DNA of 64,000 nt from Linum tenue (GCA_946122785.1 CAMGYJ010000007.1:39891587-39955586); one strand, 5' to 3'. Shown: positions 45,405-58,150, counted from the first letter of the stretch. Numbers and translations: made by a program. The notes: generated by a model from the letters alone, not told the origin.

Positions 45405-46760
45405 GAAATTTGTCTTATTACTCTTAAGGGATCAGACATCCCCATAAGAGCTTTCAAAGTTGTTATGAAAGCTTCTTCCACTCCTCAAGCATAGATGAAA
45501 TCATTGAGTACACTCTGTCCAAATCCAGATTCATTTATAGGAGGGTTACAAAGGGCACCACTGCCATCAAATTAAGAATTTTGTTCGTTGGGTCAACCGT
45601 TTTTCCTAGGGTGAAGACCGGTCATCGTATGAACCTACATGGCAGACTTGAACTCCTCGTAAAAATGTTTATATTTATGACTAGGAGGGGTCATTCCCGA
45701 GTAAAAACAGAATTCATTATCCTTAGGAGGAGTGGACTTATTCTCCGTCTTCTTCTTTGTGAAGAAGGTGATCACGAGAGTCTTCATGGGATTACGAATT
45801 TGCTTATTGTGGTGAGGGGATGTAGAATACTCCTCGTAGGAGTTTCATTGGATCGTGCTTTCCTCACCCATATATGAGATGTTCGCTACATTAGGAGTCT
45901 TATTCTCCACGTGCTTCTTCCACCAAAATAAAATTTGGAAATTCGTAGCGAGTATGGAGAAAATTTTAAGCATTGGTGATACCCATCTCTCATTTCCCTT
46001 AGCATACCTTTTGGTCCAGACGACCTCAAATTTTGCTTTTACAGCCCAAAAACCTCCAGAGTGGTCGAAGGCCTGGCTTCTGGAGTCTTTTTTGGAGGCC
46101 CAAAAACTGGCGTTTTATCACCATTTTAGCCCAAAAGGGGCGCTTTGGGCACTATTTTTCTACCCAGTGGAAAACTTCCACCTTAGCTTCCAGCTTTGAG
46201 TCCTCTGAATTCCATACCTATTGAAATTCGTGACTTGGACAGAATCTGAACATTTTTTCGGTCTTTTGAAGCTCCAGAAGAGAAGCTAACTCGCACTCCA
46301 TGTTCTTAAGAGTCACCTCCTGACGAACGTATGTACGTATCCCATCAATGCTTAAATATTCCTAAGGATTAGAAGGTGCGTTGTTCTCTTTGAACAGAGG
46401 GCATCTACTGACACCCGGTGGTGGGGATTCGATATCCTTACCCAATTAGGATTGGGTGGAGCCTTACCATCATAGTACATGCCATGAAGATACTTTTGCT
46501 CTGTTAATCGCTCAAACGCCGATTCTTGATAGGCTATTTTCCCACAGGTAGTTGTCTCCAAGCTTGATAATCGCCCAAAGGACGATTCTTGAGGCTTTTA
46601 TAGGCGTTAGGAGGATAGGTAGGTCACGAGTTCTGATACCCATGGCTGGGGAGATTGAAATCGCGAGCTTGAAGGGAGCGAGTACCCACAATGTCGACCT
46701 CCTGGATTGAAGGATCGCCTATACCTCATCATTGTTCCTAATACAACCATCCACACTGCA

Positions 46761-47743
46761 TCATCCGCAAATAAAGAATTGCGCGGAAGGGGTGTTTTGA
46801 CTCATCTTGAGTGCTTGCACCTCCTTAGCAACAACATCCATTTGCTCTGCTATGTCAGCGAGTGAGTCATCTGCTCCTTCTATCATTTTTACTGCCAGAG
46901 GAGCAGTCCTCCTTGACCAGTTTTGAGACTTGGCATACATCAACATAGAATGCTCGAGAGCGCTGGGGGAAGTCATTTGAGACATGTCACCTTGGTCAGC
47001 TTGATTTACCATCATCGTGGTGTTTAGGTCCTCATGATTAGGGCACGAAAGAATCAACCCTTGATAGCGCTCCCACGCTTCATATACCTACTCGTGAAGT
47101 TGTTGCTTAAATTGAGCAATTTGATCTCTTAGCTAGTCGGTTTTTCATGGAGGGATGAATTCCTCAACTAATTCTTGGACCAATGCCTCCCAAGTACGAA
47201 ATGATCCTTGTGGTTGGTAATATAGCCAACTCTTTTTCTTTCTCCAAAGAGAGAAAGGGAAGAGACATTTTCTTATTGTGTCGAGCTCTACACCTGATTG
47301 CTGTGAAAGGTCACATATTTCCATAAATGTTTTGATATGTTGATCGGATTCTCGTTATCATGGTCCTCAAAACATCTAGCATTTTGTATCATATGGATCA
47401 TTGAAGTCTGAAGCTCAAAGTTAAGTACATTGACCTATGGAAGGACGATGTTGGAACCAATGTTAATAGCTTAAGGCCTTGTATACTCTTAGAGAGTTCG
47501 TTCGGCCATACCTCTAGGTGATGCGGATTCAGAGGGAGAGGATTTGCTCCCAAATTTTGAACCTTCATCGCAGAGAGGGTTAGAGTGAAGAGCAGTAAGC
47601 GGCTGCTTCTTTCCCCTTCTCTTTCTAGGAGGTGGTGTCCTCTGATTAGATGAATCAGAATTTCCACTCCTATACTCATGACCTTGGGCAAGTCTTTTCT
47701 TTTTAACCTTCTTAATTTTATCCCTGGTAGGTAAAAGGCTCAT
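46761..47743 (-). pseudogene. Ty3/gypsy gag remnant (minus strand)
   Basis: RDQIAQFKQQLHE and, after a stop, VYEAWERYQGLILSCPNHED (about 47095-47025) is the well-known FKQ…LYEAWERYK.LLR.CPHH gag signature. The stretch SQNWSRRTAPLAVKMIEGAD and the coiled-coil-like LADIAEQMDVVAKEVQAL follow. A basic region (KKVKKKRLAQ, 47743-47489) lies upstream in another frame. Between gag and protease (45.4-46.7 kb) the sequence is too decayed to read. Confidence 0.7.
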
Positions 47744-47997
47744 GCATAGGAAAGAGATAGAGTTCTTGAAGCAGAACGACTCCCCTCAAAAATCACTGCC
47801 ACCTACGATAAAAATTTAAAGGATTTCTGTTGCTCTGACCTTTTTCTTTGGGATCACTGTACCTGATCCCTGAACTCCATCCATCCACACACAATATACA
47901 AAAATAAAAAATAACGAGACAAAATTACCAAAAGAAAAACATATAGAAATTGAAATACATACGAAGGTAGAACTGGCGCTCTGGTCCCCATTTTATG

Positions 47998-48345
47998 AAG
48001 GAAAATGGAGGACTTCTTCAAGCAAAAGTCCAAAGTCAAATGGCTACCCAAGGCAATTCTAATATCTCTTTCTTCCACCACACAGTCAAGATAAGAAATG
48101 CTCAAGATAAAATAAGGAAACTAATAATAGAAAATGGAGAAGAGATTAATGAGGTGGAAGATATGACAAACAATATAATACAATTCTACCATACTTTATT
48201 TGGGGTAGAGATAAAACCTGAGAAGGAGCTGATAGATTCGTTGATAGAAAAAAAAATGACTTGATGAAGATATGAGACTACAACTGTGTGTGAGAAAGAG
48301 ACCAAGGATGCACTATTTTCTATGGGTCATTCTAAAGTCCATAGG
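47998..48345 (+). pseudogene. LINE reverse-transcriptase upstream-region fragment
   Basis: EDFFKQKSKVKWL, then after a frameshift NISFFHHTVKIRNAQDKI, EEINEVEDM, IIQFYHTLFG and, past a stop, TKDALFSMGHSK. This is the linker between endonuclease and RT in plant LINEs (QKSRVRWL..GD.NT.FFH…I..FF..LF…ALFSM…K.PGPDG). It lacks the RT core. It abuts the 5' side of the minus-strand gypsy remnant. Confidence 0.8.
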
Positions 48346-49206
48346 TTTACTTTTACTTCGCCCCAACCTACTAACTAATCAAATAAGAAAGTTGGTTTAA
48401 TACTAAACTAACCTAACTATCTAAACAACCAACTAAGTGGTTGGAATCTCGCTAGAGATGAGATGGTTTCCTAGGATCGAATCCTTCTAGTAGCAGGCTA
48501 GGTAGTCGATTTAATTTTATGGTCATTCGAGGTGCGGAGGTCACTTATCTGGGAATCAGTGCAATGGTCAAGCCAAGGATCCCCCTCCTAGCCAAGTAAG
48601 TCGGCCCATTGTCACCACAACCCATATTCCGGACTAGGGATAACATCTACCTCCTCTAAATAGGTTTCGCCCATCCGCACACTAGGCCGATAGGTCGATG
48701 TTCAGTGCCTTATTCACTATCATTTGTGGCCATGTTTAGAGCCTTATTCACTATCATTAATCAATTGTTGAATCACGGTGGATGGTTTGTTTTTTAGTCA
48801 TGGTCACTTAGCTTGAATGACATTGTTTCATATTCATGTGCACATTCGCAATCATGAATGAGATCGTGAATTGTGCCTAGATTCGCATTTTAAGATAGGA
48901 GAACCATTTTTATGAGGGGAACCCATCTTGTCAGAGAAAAAAGATCATGAAGAGGTTCTAGTGAGAGGAAAATGAAAAGGATATGAGAGTAAGAAATATC
49001 ATCTTATAAGCCCAAAATCCATCCTAGAAGTAAGGGGATTCACGAAATCTTGTAGAAGAAGTTGCCTACTCCTTTGAAGATGCGTTATCTTGCTTGTTTG
49101 GTCAATTCTCCCTCCCCTAATGAACTAAATTATTGTAGTTACATATGAACCCAAGATGTTTTGGTTAAGTTGAATGATTGAATGTTGAGATTTATATTTG
49201 TATGAT
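48346..49206. other. Unassigned repeat-like sequence left of the Tat element
   Basis: No ORF. CTCTAAATAGG-like words and the texture suggest an old LTR. This sequence is the target in which the Tat element inserted, and it continues at 62495. Confidence 0.4.
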
Positions 49207-50872
49207 TGTTTACCACTAAAAAATCACTCAATACCACATTGATTATTTTCAAGAGGTGGTAGTGATTTATAAGGACAACTTAACCATGTTAATTAAATTG
49301 GTTTAGGTTGGGCCTAAATAATGGTATTTTGGGCTTCATACTAGGTACCTCAACACATCACTTGACCCATCAAACACTCACCCATCACGCAAGGGGGGTA
49401 AGTGTCAAGCGTGTTGACACCCTTCAACATTAACCACCCAAGTCGTGAAGACCCAACCACAAGGGGGTCATCGCGAGTACCCTTTCGCCGTGTGGTGGCA
49501 AAGAAAGCCAAAATATTGGCTAAGTGTTGAGACCCACAGCACAAGGGGGTCAAGCATACCACCGCAAGGGGGGTCATGCATGACACCGTCCAAGGGGGTC
49601 ATGCATGACACCTACTTCGCGGGTGAGTACTCCTAGACATGATGAGGTGAAGAAAGCCAAAATATTGGCTAAGTGTTGAGACCCACAAGTCCAAGGGGGT
49701 CAAGCATGACATCGCAAGGGGGGTCATGCATGACACCGTCCAAGGGGGTCAAGCACAAAGGGGGTCATGCATGACACCTACCTCGCGGGTAAGTACTCCT
49801 AGACATGAGGTGAAGAAAGCCAAAATTTGGCTAAGTGTTGAGACCCACAGCACCAGGGGGGTCATGCATGATACCATCCAAGGGGTCTAGCCGCCTACCA
49901 GCAAGTCACTAGACCGTGATGGGAAAGAAGGTGAAAATTTGGCTAAGTGTGAGACCCATAGCACAAGGGGGGTCAGACATGACATCAGCCCAGGGGGGTC
50001 AAGCACTATGCCATCTACCTACCTTGCACCAAGGGGTTCAAGCATGACATCACGCAAGAGGGGTCATGCATGACATCGTTCAAGGGGGTCAAGCACAAGG
50101 GGTTCAAGCATGATACCATCCAAGGTGAGTCGAGTATGACGAGACGCAAGGGGGTCTAGCCGCCTACTGGGTATCAAGCATGTTGGCAAGGGAAGAAGGG
50201 CAACGCGAGTCCCTAGACCATTGTGGTGAAGAAAGCCAAAATTTGGCTAAGTATGGAGATACAACCATCAGGGGGGTCATGCATGACACCGTCCAAGGGG
50301 GTCAAGCACCGGATACCAAACACTAGGGAGTCAAGCATGATGCTACCCTAAGGGGGTCAGTGCGGATCCATCGAACCCCCAAGCACCCTGGTGTCGAGCA
50401 TGACGTCATGTCAAGGTGGTTAGCACGAGTACCACCAAGTGTGAAGCCTTCACTCATCAAACAAGACACCTCCATGGCACAAGGGTCAGTTATCAAGTGG
50501 CAAGCACGCAAAGCAAGCTACATCAAACACCAAGCAGTGGAGCATCGGTTACCAAGAGGCGGTTGCACGACGGTTACAAGGGATGCTATAAATAGGAGAA
50601 ACGAAGACGAAGCAAGGGTTCCACAACCAATCATTTGACACACTATGTCAAAATTTATCTTTTCCCTACAAATCAGCTTTTAGTTTTCAGAGCTCTCACT
50701 GAACCTCCATAGGAGTAGAGTAACGTAGCTTGTTCCCAAAAAAACATCAAAACATCAAACACCCTCGTTCGAACATTGTTCGGAGAGGAGTGGACCGTGT
50801 AATTATCGTTGTCCAAGAAGTCAAAGGTGCATTGATTGAAATCAAACACAAGTTTTTCCTCGCCGGAAAACA
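49207..50872 (+). repeat. 5' LTR of the Tat element, with minisatellite and RY-motif array
   Basis: TGTTTACC…GGAAAACA, 1666 bp. Positions about 49380-50330 are a degenerate minisatellite of CAAGGGGGTCATGCATGACA-like units. Seven of them contain the exact palindrome CATGCATG (first at 49575). TATAAATA at 50587-50594 is the likely core promoter, about 280 bp before the LTR end. Confidence 0.95.
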
Positions 50873-50875
50873 AAT

Positions 50876-50893
50876 TGGCACACCTGGTGGGAC
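50876..50893 (+). other. Primer binding site of the Tat element
   Basis: TGGCACACCTGGTGGGAC, three bases after the LTR end. It has the TGG start expected for pairing with a tRNA CCA end. I cannot name the tRNA. Confidence 0.65.
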
Positions 50894-50910
50894 GACTGTG
50901 TGTTTGATTC

Positions 50911-51437
50911 GATGGCTCCTAGGGGAAAGAATCAGGAAAGTGATGCTCCGCCAGGGTTTTTGGAGGAGCAAGTGGCTAACATTGAACATGGCCAGTTAGC
51001 TGAAGCGGTTTCCGGTGACAATGACGGCGGGGTATGACATGCGTCGTCAACAACCAGTAGCCATTGGGGGGGATGACAAGGACTCAAAGGAGGAGATTCC
51101 TACGTAAGAATGCCGAAGCACGGCATGGGAGGTATCCAGTAATACTTGTTGAGACGATCAGACCACCACCACAGAATGATTTCGTTCCACCAAACATCGA
51201 GGTGGACAACTCAGTGACTACCGGGCTCAAGGTGACAATGACTGACAAAGGGAAGCAAGTCCAAGTTCAGGGTGATGTCAAAGTTCATGAAGGGGTTGAG
51301 GATGATTTCCAAGAAGAAGGAGGTGAATATGAAGATGACATGCTAGAAGATGAGCATCCCAATCCCAAATTCGATAGAGGCAACAAGGATGACGAAGGGG
51401 ATGACCAAGGACCCCCTTTGACAATCCAGTTTGGAAA
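50911..51437 (+). pseudogene. Gag remnant of the Tat element (capsid deleted)
   Basis: The N-terminus MAPRGKNQESDAPPGFLEEQ starts at ATG 50911 and ends at TGA near 51037. From 51064 another frame (TRTQRRRFLRKNAEARHGRY, then acidic EEGGEYEDDMLEDEHP) is the gag-protease linker. The family's capsid and zinc-knuckle sequence that should lie between is absent; only about 25 bp separate the two parts. A large internal deletion is inferred. Confidence 0.7.
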
Positions 51438-52607
51438 TTGCCACCAGTGGTGGTCACGAACTACATACTACCTATGGTCTTCCAATTCAATGAGGAAGAC
51501 CGGGATAGGTATGTGGAGGAAGAAGAGGTAGTAGAAGAAGTTGGAGATACAGACGGGTCAGTTGCTGAGTTAACCGAAGCATTTGCTCGTTTGGAAGTAA
51601 GTGATGAGCCATGGGGTGCTAGGATGGCTCGATTGGGAAGTAGAATCGATCTAGCTGCTGAGGTGGCGAGACAAGGCAAGAGTTCTCAGAAACTTTTGAA
51701 GGAGCTCCATGAAGCAGGCCATAAGAGTTTTGGTTTACTTGGTGAAGATGATGGGAGATACCCTTTTTATGTGTTATACCAGGGCCCTGAAGCTTCATCG
51801 TCCTCACCCATTCAGAACCCTTCTTGGGGTTGGGAGGTTGATGGTGAGGCTGAGGGTTTGACAGCAACGGAAGAAATTTCGACGAGAGAAGAGGAAGTCT
51901 TGCAATTAGCCACCTTGAAAGGGAAAGGGGTCATGAAGGAGGAAAACACAAGTGATGAGTTAAGTCACTTAGTGGTTTTCAAGGAACCAGAGCCAAGTAT
52001 GATAAGGCATTTGAGGCCCCTTTATATCAAGGCTAGGTTGGATGGTATACCGATGTCAAGAATCCTTGTTGACAATGGAGCTGCTATCAATGTGATTCCC
52101 ACTAGGCTGTTAAGAAAATTGGGAAAGACTTCAAGCAATTTGATTCCCACTGATATCTTCGTTACTAGCTTCAATGGGGGATCGACATCAGCAAGAGGGA
52201 TACTACCGGTCTTAATTGGAGTTGGTAGTCAAGAGAAAATGTCTGCTTTCTTTATGGTGGATGGGGCGATAAGCTACAATGCCTTGTTGGGAAGGGATTG
52301 GATCCATGCCAAAAAGTGTGTCCCATCTTCACTTCATCAGTGTTTGATGTTTTGGAATAAAGAAGGAATGGTGGAGGTAGTACAAGCAGACACCAACCCC
52401 TTTGCAGTTGGTGCTAACGTGGCTGAGGCTCCACTCTATCATGGAGACTTTGGGCCTCTACAAGTGAGGAGTATGGATGGAGGGTCCTGCACAGTGGTGA
52501 TGTCAAGTGCTAAGATGTGCCTCGACCCCGTTGCAAACATTGTGAGACCATCTATGATTGCATTGGATGGTCCACCTATAGCTGAAACAAGCATCAATGA
52601 TGAGTAG
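51438..52607 (+). pseudogene. Tat-element protease region
   Basis: Open for 389 codons in a frame shifted from the gag linker. The linker PPVVVTNYILPMVFQFNEED is followed by the retropepsin LYIKARLDGIPMSRILVDNG AAINVIP (about 52020-52100), whose catalytic triad reads Asp-Asn-Gly where most gypsy elements have Asp-Ser/Thr-Gly; DNGAA is the common Tat form. The second half contains ILPVLIGVG and ALLGRDWIH. The frame overlaps the RT ORF by 11 bp. The enzyme cuts the polyprotein. Confidence 0.88.
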
Positions 52608-54246
52608 ACCACTTCGAGACGAGGTAGTGGGCAAGGCCAAAGTGACGTCCTTGTTGGAGAAGTTAGACATCTATCAATGCGAGCAGAGGTTAGCTTGTGA
52701 GGAAGCGGTGTTGATGGCTGACTGTGTGCTTGAAGATGACTTGCCTGAAGAAGGCGAGGTACCAGGTATAGCTGGAGAAGACCAACGGCCTATGACATCA
52801 CATGATGTGTTGGAGGAGATCAATCTTGGCACCGAGGATGACCCACGTCCTACTTTCATCAGTGCCATGCTCCCCGAAGCCGAGAGGTATGAGTTAATTA
52901 ATTTGTTAAAAGAATTTAAGGATTGTTTTGCATGGGATTATCACGAGATGCATGGTCTAGATAGAAAGTTAGTAGAGCATAGATTACCAATTAGTGATGG
53001 TTTCAAACCCTTTAAACAGCCACCTAGACGGTTTGCTTATGAGGTCTTGCCAGAGATTAGAAAAGAAATTGAAAGATTGTTAAAGGCTGGCTTCATCAGG
53101 ACAGCCAGGTATGTGGAGTGGTTATCCAACGTAGTGCCAGTTAGAAAGAAGAATGGCAAGATACGTGTATGTGTAGATTTTAGAAATTTAAACTTAGCCA
53201 CTCCTAAGGATGAATACCCAATGCCAGTAGCAGACATGTTGCTTGATGCGGTAACTAGGCGTAAGATTTTTTCTTTCATGGATTGTTACTCAGGCTATAA
53301 TCAGATCTACTTAGCCGAGGAAGACATCCACAAGACCGCATTCAGATTACCTGGAGCCATAGGGTGCTATGAGTCGCTCGTCATGCCCTTCGGGTTGAAG
53401 AATGCTGGTGCCACTTACCAACGAGCCATGAATGCTATCTTTCATGACTTGATTGGTGAGTTGGTTGAGGTCTATGTGGATGACATTGTTGTCAAGTCTA
53501 AGGTAACAAGTCAACACTTATCTCATCTTCGCATGGCCTTCTTACGTATGAGAGGCCATAACTTGAAGCTAAATCCACTTAAGTGTGCATTTGGTGTGTC
53601 TGCAGGTGACTTCTTAGGGTTCCTTGTGAGCCAACGTGGCATTGAGGTTGATAAGAGCAAAACCAAGGCCATCATTGAGGCCATGCCACCAAGTAATAAG
53701 AAAGAGCTTCAAAGATTCCTCGGCCAAGTTAACTACATTCGACGTTTCATCTCGAACTGTGCTGGCCGAACCCAAGTCTTCTCTCCTTTGTTGAAGTTGA
53801 AGCAGGAAGATGAGTTTGTATAGCGTCAAGAGCATCAACAAGCCTTTGATGACATCAAGAAGTACCTGGCAACCCCGCCGGTACTCAACTCTCCAATCCC
53901 ACATCGGCCATTGAAGTTGTACAGCCACTAACACCTCTGTAACGTGTCTGTTGGCTCAAGATAGTGACTCTGGCCATGAACAGGCCGTGTACTATTTAAG
54001 TAGGCTGTTAAACGAGGCAGAACAAAAGTACTCTCCTGTAGAAAAGTTATGTTTAGCCTTATATTTTTCTTGTATGAAGCTAAGGTACTACTTGATGCCT
54101 GTTCAAGTGCAACTCATATGTAAGACTTATATAATAAAGTAAATGTTTTCCTGGCCAATCATCCATGGGAGGATTAGTAAGTGGACACTTGCACTATCTG
54201 AGTTCAACTTGCAATATGTGCCTCAAAAGGCCGTAAGGGCCAAGCA
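52597..54246 (+). pseudogene. Tat-element reverse transcriptase and first RNase H
   Basis: RT is open to a TAG at 53821-53823: CFAWDYHEMHGLD, PVRKKNGKIRVCVDFRNLNL, FSFMDCYSGYNQI (catalytic Asp), MPFGLKNAGATYQRAMN, EVYVDDIVVKS (catalytic YVDD, about 53467-53500), then the thumb LGFLVSQRGIEVD and FLGQVNYIRRFI. The connected RNase H (RQEHQQAFDDIKKYL, a frameshift near 53920, LLAQDSDSGHEQAVYYLSRL, a stop at 54140-54142, ISKWTLALSEFNLQYVPQK) is broken. All catalytic RT residues are present. Confidence 0.92.
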
Positions 54247-54732
54247 TTGGCTGACTTTTTAGCTGACCACCCATGTGTGGATGTGCAAGCTGAGTTGGTA
54301 GAAATAGACATGGTGGAGGAGGCCCCTTGGACCTTATACTTTGACGGATCAAAAACACGATCTGGAGCGGGTGCTGGCGTGGTCCTCACTTCCCCATCAG
54401 GGCATGCCATGCACTTTGCCTTTACACTTGATCTCCCATGCACTAACAATCAAGCCGAGTATGAGGCTTTAGTGCTGGGGCTGGAGATGCTTGTTGACTT
54501 GAAAGTCAAAAGTGTTAACATCCAAGGGGACTCCCAACTGGGAGTCTACCAAGTACTTGGTGAATTTCGATGCATCAATTGCATACTAGAGACATATCTT
54601 GATTATGTCCAAATATTAATTACCCACTTTGATAATGTCTCCATCAAGTATGTTCCTCGCCAGGACAATGGCAAGGCCAACTACTTAGCACAACTGGCTT
54701 CGGGGTTCAAAGAGTTTGCTCATGAAGGGTGA
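54247..54732 (+). pseudogene. Second RNase H (archaeal-type aRNH) of the Tat element
   Basis: Contains WTLYFDGSKTRSGAGAGVVL (Asp, 54328-54387), NNQAEYEALVLGLEM (Glu) and IQGDSQLGVYQV (Asp), the acidic residues of RNase HI. VPRQDNGKANYLAQLAS ends the domain. An extra RNase H between the normal RNase H and integrase defines the Tat/Ogre/Retand group. It is bounded by a TGA at 54730-54732 while the frame continues unchanged into integrase. Confidence 0.92.
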
Positions 54733-56097
54733 GAGAAAATTTTTGTGCGAACGCTCAACCCACTACATGCGAGACTTAAGCAAAGGGTAGATCTGTTTAC
54801 GATTGAAGAGGATGCCAGTGACTGGCGTACCCCCTTGGTGGCATACTTGAAGAATCCAACAGGGGATGCGGATCGGGCCGTCAAATTCAAGGCAAGGAAC
54901 TATGTCTTGTTAGATGAGGTCTTATTCAAAAGGAGACCAGACGGTTTACTATTGAAGTGCTTGGGGGGCAAGGAGGCCCTACAAGCCATGGGTGAGGTTC
55001 ATGAAGGGATATGTGGTGCTCATCAAGCAGGCCCTTCTATGAGATGGGTACTCCACCGGTATGGGTACTACTGGCCATCCATCGGGGAAGATTGTGCCGC
55101 TTTTGCTAAGGGGTGTGAGGCCTGTCAACGACATGGCCCAATGCAAAGAGCTCCGGCCATCGACTTGAAGTCTATCATCAAGCCTCGACCTTTCATTGGA
55201 TGGGCCATGGACTTGATTGGGAAGATTTATCCACCATCTTCTGATAGAAATACGTTTGTCATCTTGGCAACTGATTACTTCACCAAGTGGGTGGAGGCCA
55301 AGCCAATGACAGTGGCCAATCAAGGAGAAATCATCAAGTTCATCAAAGAGAATATAATACATAGGTTCGGCTTGCCAACCACCATAACAGCTGACCAGGG
55401 TACCGTGTTCACGGGAGGGGAAGTGATGGCTTTTGCTGAAGAACACGGCATCAAAATCATACACTCCACTCCTTACTACGCTCAAGCCAATGGTCAAGCT
55501 GAAGCATCCAACAAGGTGGTGAAGGGCATATTGTCTAAGATGATTGAAGATAACCCGAGAAAGTGGCATGAAGTCTTGTCGGAAGCCTTATGGGCTTATC
55601 GGATGTCACCACGTAGTAGTACAAAGGTGATCCCTTTCTCTTTGACATATGGCCATGAGGCCTTCCTGCCACTCGAAATAACAGTCAAGTCATTGAGGTA
55701 CATGAGGCAACATGAGCTGACACCCTCGGAGTACTATGAGTCCATGATGTTGGAATTGTGTAATCTTGATGAACTCCAACTCAAAGCACTCGATAACATA
55801 AGGGTGCATAAGGACAAAGTGGCTCGCTCTTACAACAAGAGGGTTAAACACAAGTCATTTGAAGAAGGAGAGCTAGTCTGGAAACTACACTTGCCGATTG
55901 GGGAAAAGGATCCCAAGTTTGGCAAATGGTCTCCCAACTGGCGTGGACCCTTCATTGTCCATGCCACCCGGCCCAATGGGGCCTACTTGTTAAAAGATTT
56001 AGAAGGTGTGTTTCATGATCGATTGATCAATGGTAAGTATCTCAAGCCCCACGTGCCTTCTCTTTGGGACGTGGGGTGTCAAGGGGTTCAATGTTAG
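54733..56097 (+). pseudogene. Tat-element integrase
   Basis: Same frame as aRNH after a TGA. It has a zinc-binding HHCC (HEGICGAHQAGPSM, then CAAFAKGCEACQRHG, about 55000-55137). The catalytic core has FIGWAMDLIGKI (Asp), ITADQGTVFTG (Asp) and AQANGQAEASNKVVKGILSK (Glu), then ALWAYRMSPRSSTKVIPFSL. The C-terminal GPFIVHATRPNGAYLLKDLE is the GPY/F module. It ends at TAG 56095-56097 and looks structurally intact. Confidence 0.93.
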
Positions 56098-56454
56098 TAG
56101 GCCACCATGGTGGCCGGCATGCCAAGCCTCCCGCACCCTAAGGCATGGCATGATACCCTCAGGATGAAGTCTGGCCTGAGTAGCTAGCCATGACATGGAG
56201 GGTATATTGAGATAAAAGTATAACATTGATGTGGGGGCGGTGAATCCAAGTAGCTTGGTATCACACTTCATCAATAATAAAAATAAAATTTATTACTAAG
56301 GCAATGAAAAGAATATCCCACCGAGGGCAAACACTACAAGGCCGAGTCATCTAAATACCAAAAGAGGAAAATAAAAGCCAAATTCATGGCTAAGCCGAAC
56401 GTCTTAAATCATAAAAGTGAGCCGACAGAAAAAGAAAAATGAAGTATGGATGGT

Positions 56455-56643
56455 TTAACCAGGCATGTGGTGGAGAGCCTCTTTGACGATGTCTCGCAGC
56501 TTGAGGAAGGTAGCAAGATGAGTGTTGTATACCAAGAGGGCTTGGTCCTTCTCGTGAGCTAGCTGTGCCATAGGAGTCATTGGGCCCATTGTATCCTTGA
56601 GGCTATGAGCTTTTTCCACTAGCTGTCGGAAGTTTTGAGACAT
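56455..56643 (-). pseudogene. 3' end of the antisense plant-mobile-domain gene
   Basis: Minus-strand frame shifted by one base from the upstream part (56676-57917). Reading SQNFRQLVEKAHSLKDTM and DQALLVYNTHLATFLKLRDI is helical, with a normal stop (HHMPG). A single indel or an unrecognised splice near 56680 separates the two. Confidence 0.6.
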
Positions 56644-56675
56644 GGGAACGTGTTGAGCTTGGTCCTCCGCAGCTT

Positions 56676-57917
56676 CTAGCCTTCTACGCGAACTTGGGCA
56701 AGCTCTTTCTCGAGTTCAGCTATCCTAGTCTGGCGAGCTGCTTCCCTTGCTTTGAAACCAATAAGAGCATCCTTCATAGTCTTGCAGTCAGCAGTCATTT
56801 TGGTGTAGTCGGCTTGGATGGATTCCTTGTTAACAACTTGATTTTGTTCGTGGATAGCCTTCTCCATTGCTGATATGCTGAAGCCGAGACTATTCCTGGC
56901 TCCTTGTAAAATGGACACCTTAGTCATGTCAAGGCCTGGCAATGGGTTGAGAACAACAAGGTTGGATAGTGACTCAAGGGCGTGTTTAGGCCAGTGATTC
57001 TTGGAAGCCATGATCGCCTGCTGAGGAGTGAGTGAGAGGTACTGGTTCAGCTCAGTGAGGGCAGCACGTGTGACTTCAGAAGAGGGGGCAACGAATTGGG
57101 CTTCCTCCCCAAGTGATTCTAAGTCTTGGAGGAGCTCGAAGCTTTGGTCGAGTGAACTTAGATCCTGCAATGGTTTTATTAAGTTAGTGACAAGCCGATT
57201 TACAAAAAAGAAAAAGGGAGGAGCGTAGTTTGTGGTGCTTACTAGGGTTGGAGTAAGGTCACTCGCGGTGGTTTGGAATTCTTGTGTGGTAGAGGAAGAG
57301 AATATAGCCCGCTCGGTCTCAGCCATGTTGATAGTGGATGGTCCAGTGCTAGATCCTTGTAAAGCATGCTGCGCATCAAGGTGGTCGGTGGGAAGTTGAT
57401 AGTCTTCGACTTGCAGGGTGCCCTCCATGTGCTTGTTGTTGAAATCTGCTTCCAATGTGTTGCGCAGATTATGCTCCATGATGGCCAGGTTGGAGACATG
57501 AGGTTGGTGGCTTGTAGAAAACAGATTGGTGGCAGGAACGTGGATTGAAGCCTCACTTGGCATTAAAGGTGTCGACGAAGAGGAGGATCTTGTAACCAAC
57601 TTATCAAACACAAGAGTGCCTGTAAGGTGTGATGGTGCCAACATGGATGTCATAACCTCATTGGAGCTTGACGTCATAGGGGGAACCGTAGGAGATGACC
57701 GAGGCACGGGGTTCTCTACCAAGGGGGTGCTCGGCGATGATGACATAGCAGGGCTAATGTGGGCAGCAGCTTGAAGGGACGCCTTAGGCTGGTCAACAGA
57801 AGTCATGTCCGCGTCCATGTCATCTACCCATCCGGAATGATCGCTTTGAGTATCCTCCTCCATTGATTCCTCTACTTTAGATGAGCTAGCTTCGGAGTCA
57901 AGATCAACTACGGCAGA
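56676..57917 (-). pseudogene. Antisense plant-mobile-domain gene, large 3' exon
   Basis: Probable exon beginning after a TTGTAG acceptor (57918-57923), reading SAVVDLDSEASSSKVEESME, then an acidic and Ser/Thr-rich region, LVTNLIKPLQDLSSLDQSFE and a C-terminal coiled coil (ETIQADYTKM-like; TRIAELEKELAQVRVEG). Coiled-coil C-termini are usual in plant-mobile-domain proteins. A possible 78-nt intron (57165-57242, GTAAGC to TTGCAG) is in frame and may or may not be removed. Open for about 395 codons, a length unlikely by chance on the antisense strand. Confidence 0.65.
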
Positions 57918-58150
57918 CTACAAGGAGATGGTTGTTTTTTTTAGTTCACATGGATACTAAGGAATGAGATAGAGGTAAGTAGGATAAACATGAGTTGCTC
58001 ACCTTTTTATATCCTGAGTTCTTGGCTTTTTGACGCTCTTACCACGAGCCTTGAACACCACGGAGGCTCAAAAAAAAAAGAGAAGATTTCAATAATGGCT
58101 TGGTCTCATTCAAACCAAGTATGACAAGCCAATGACTGATGGAGACTTAC

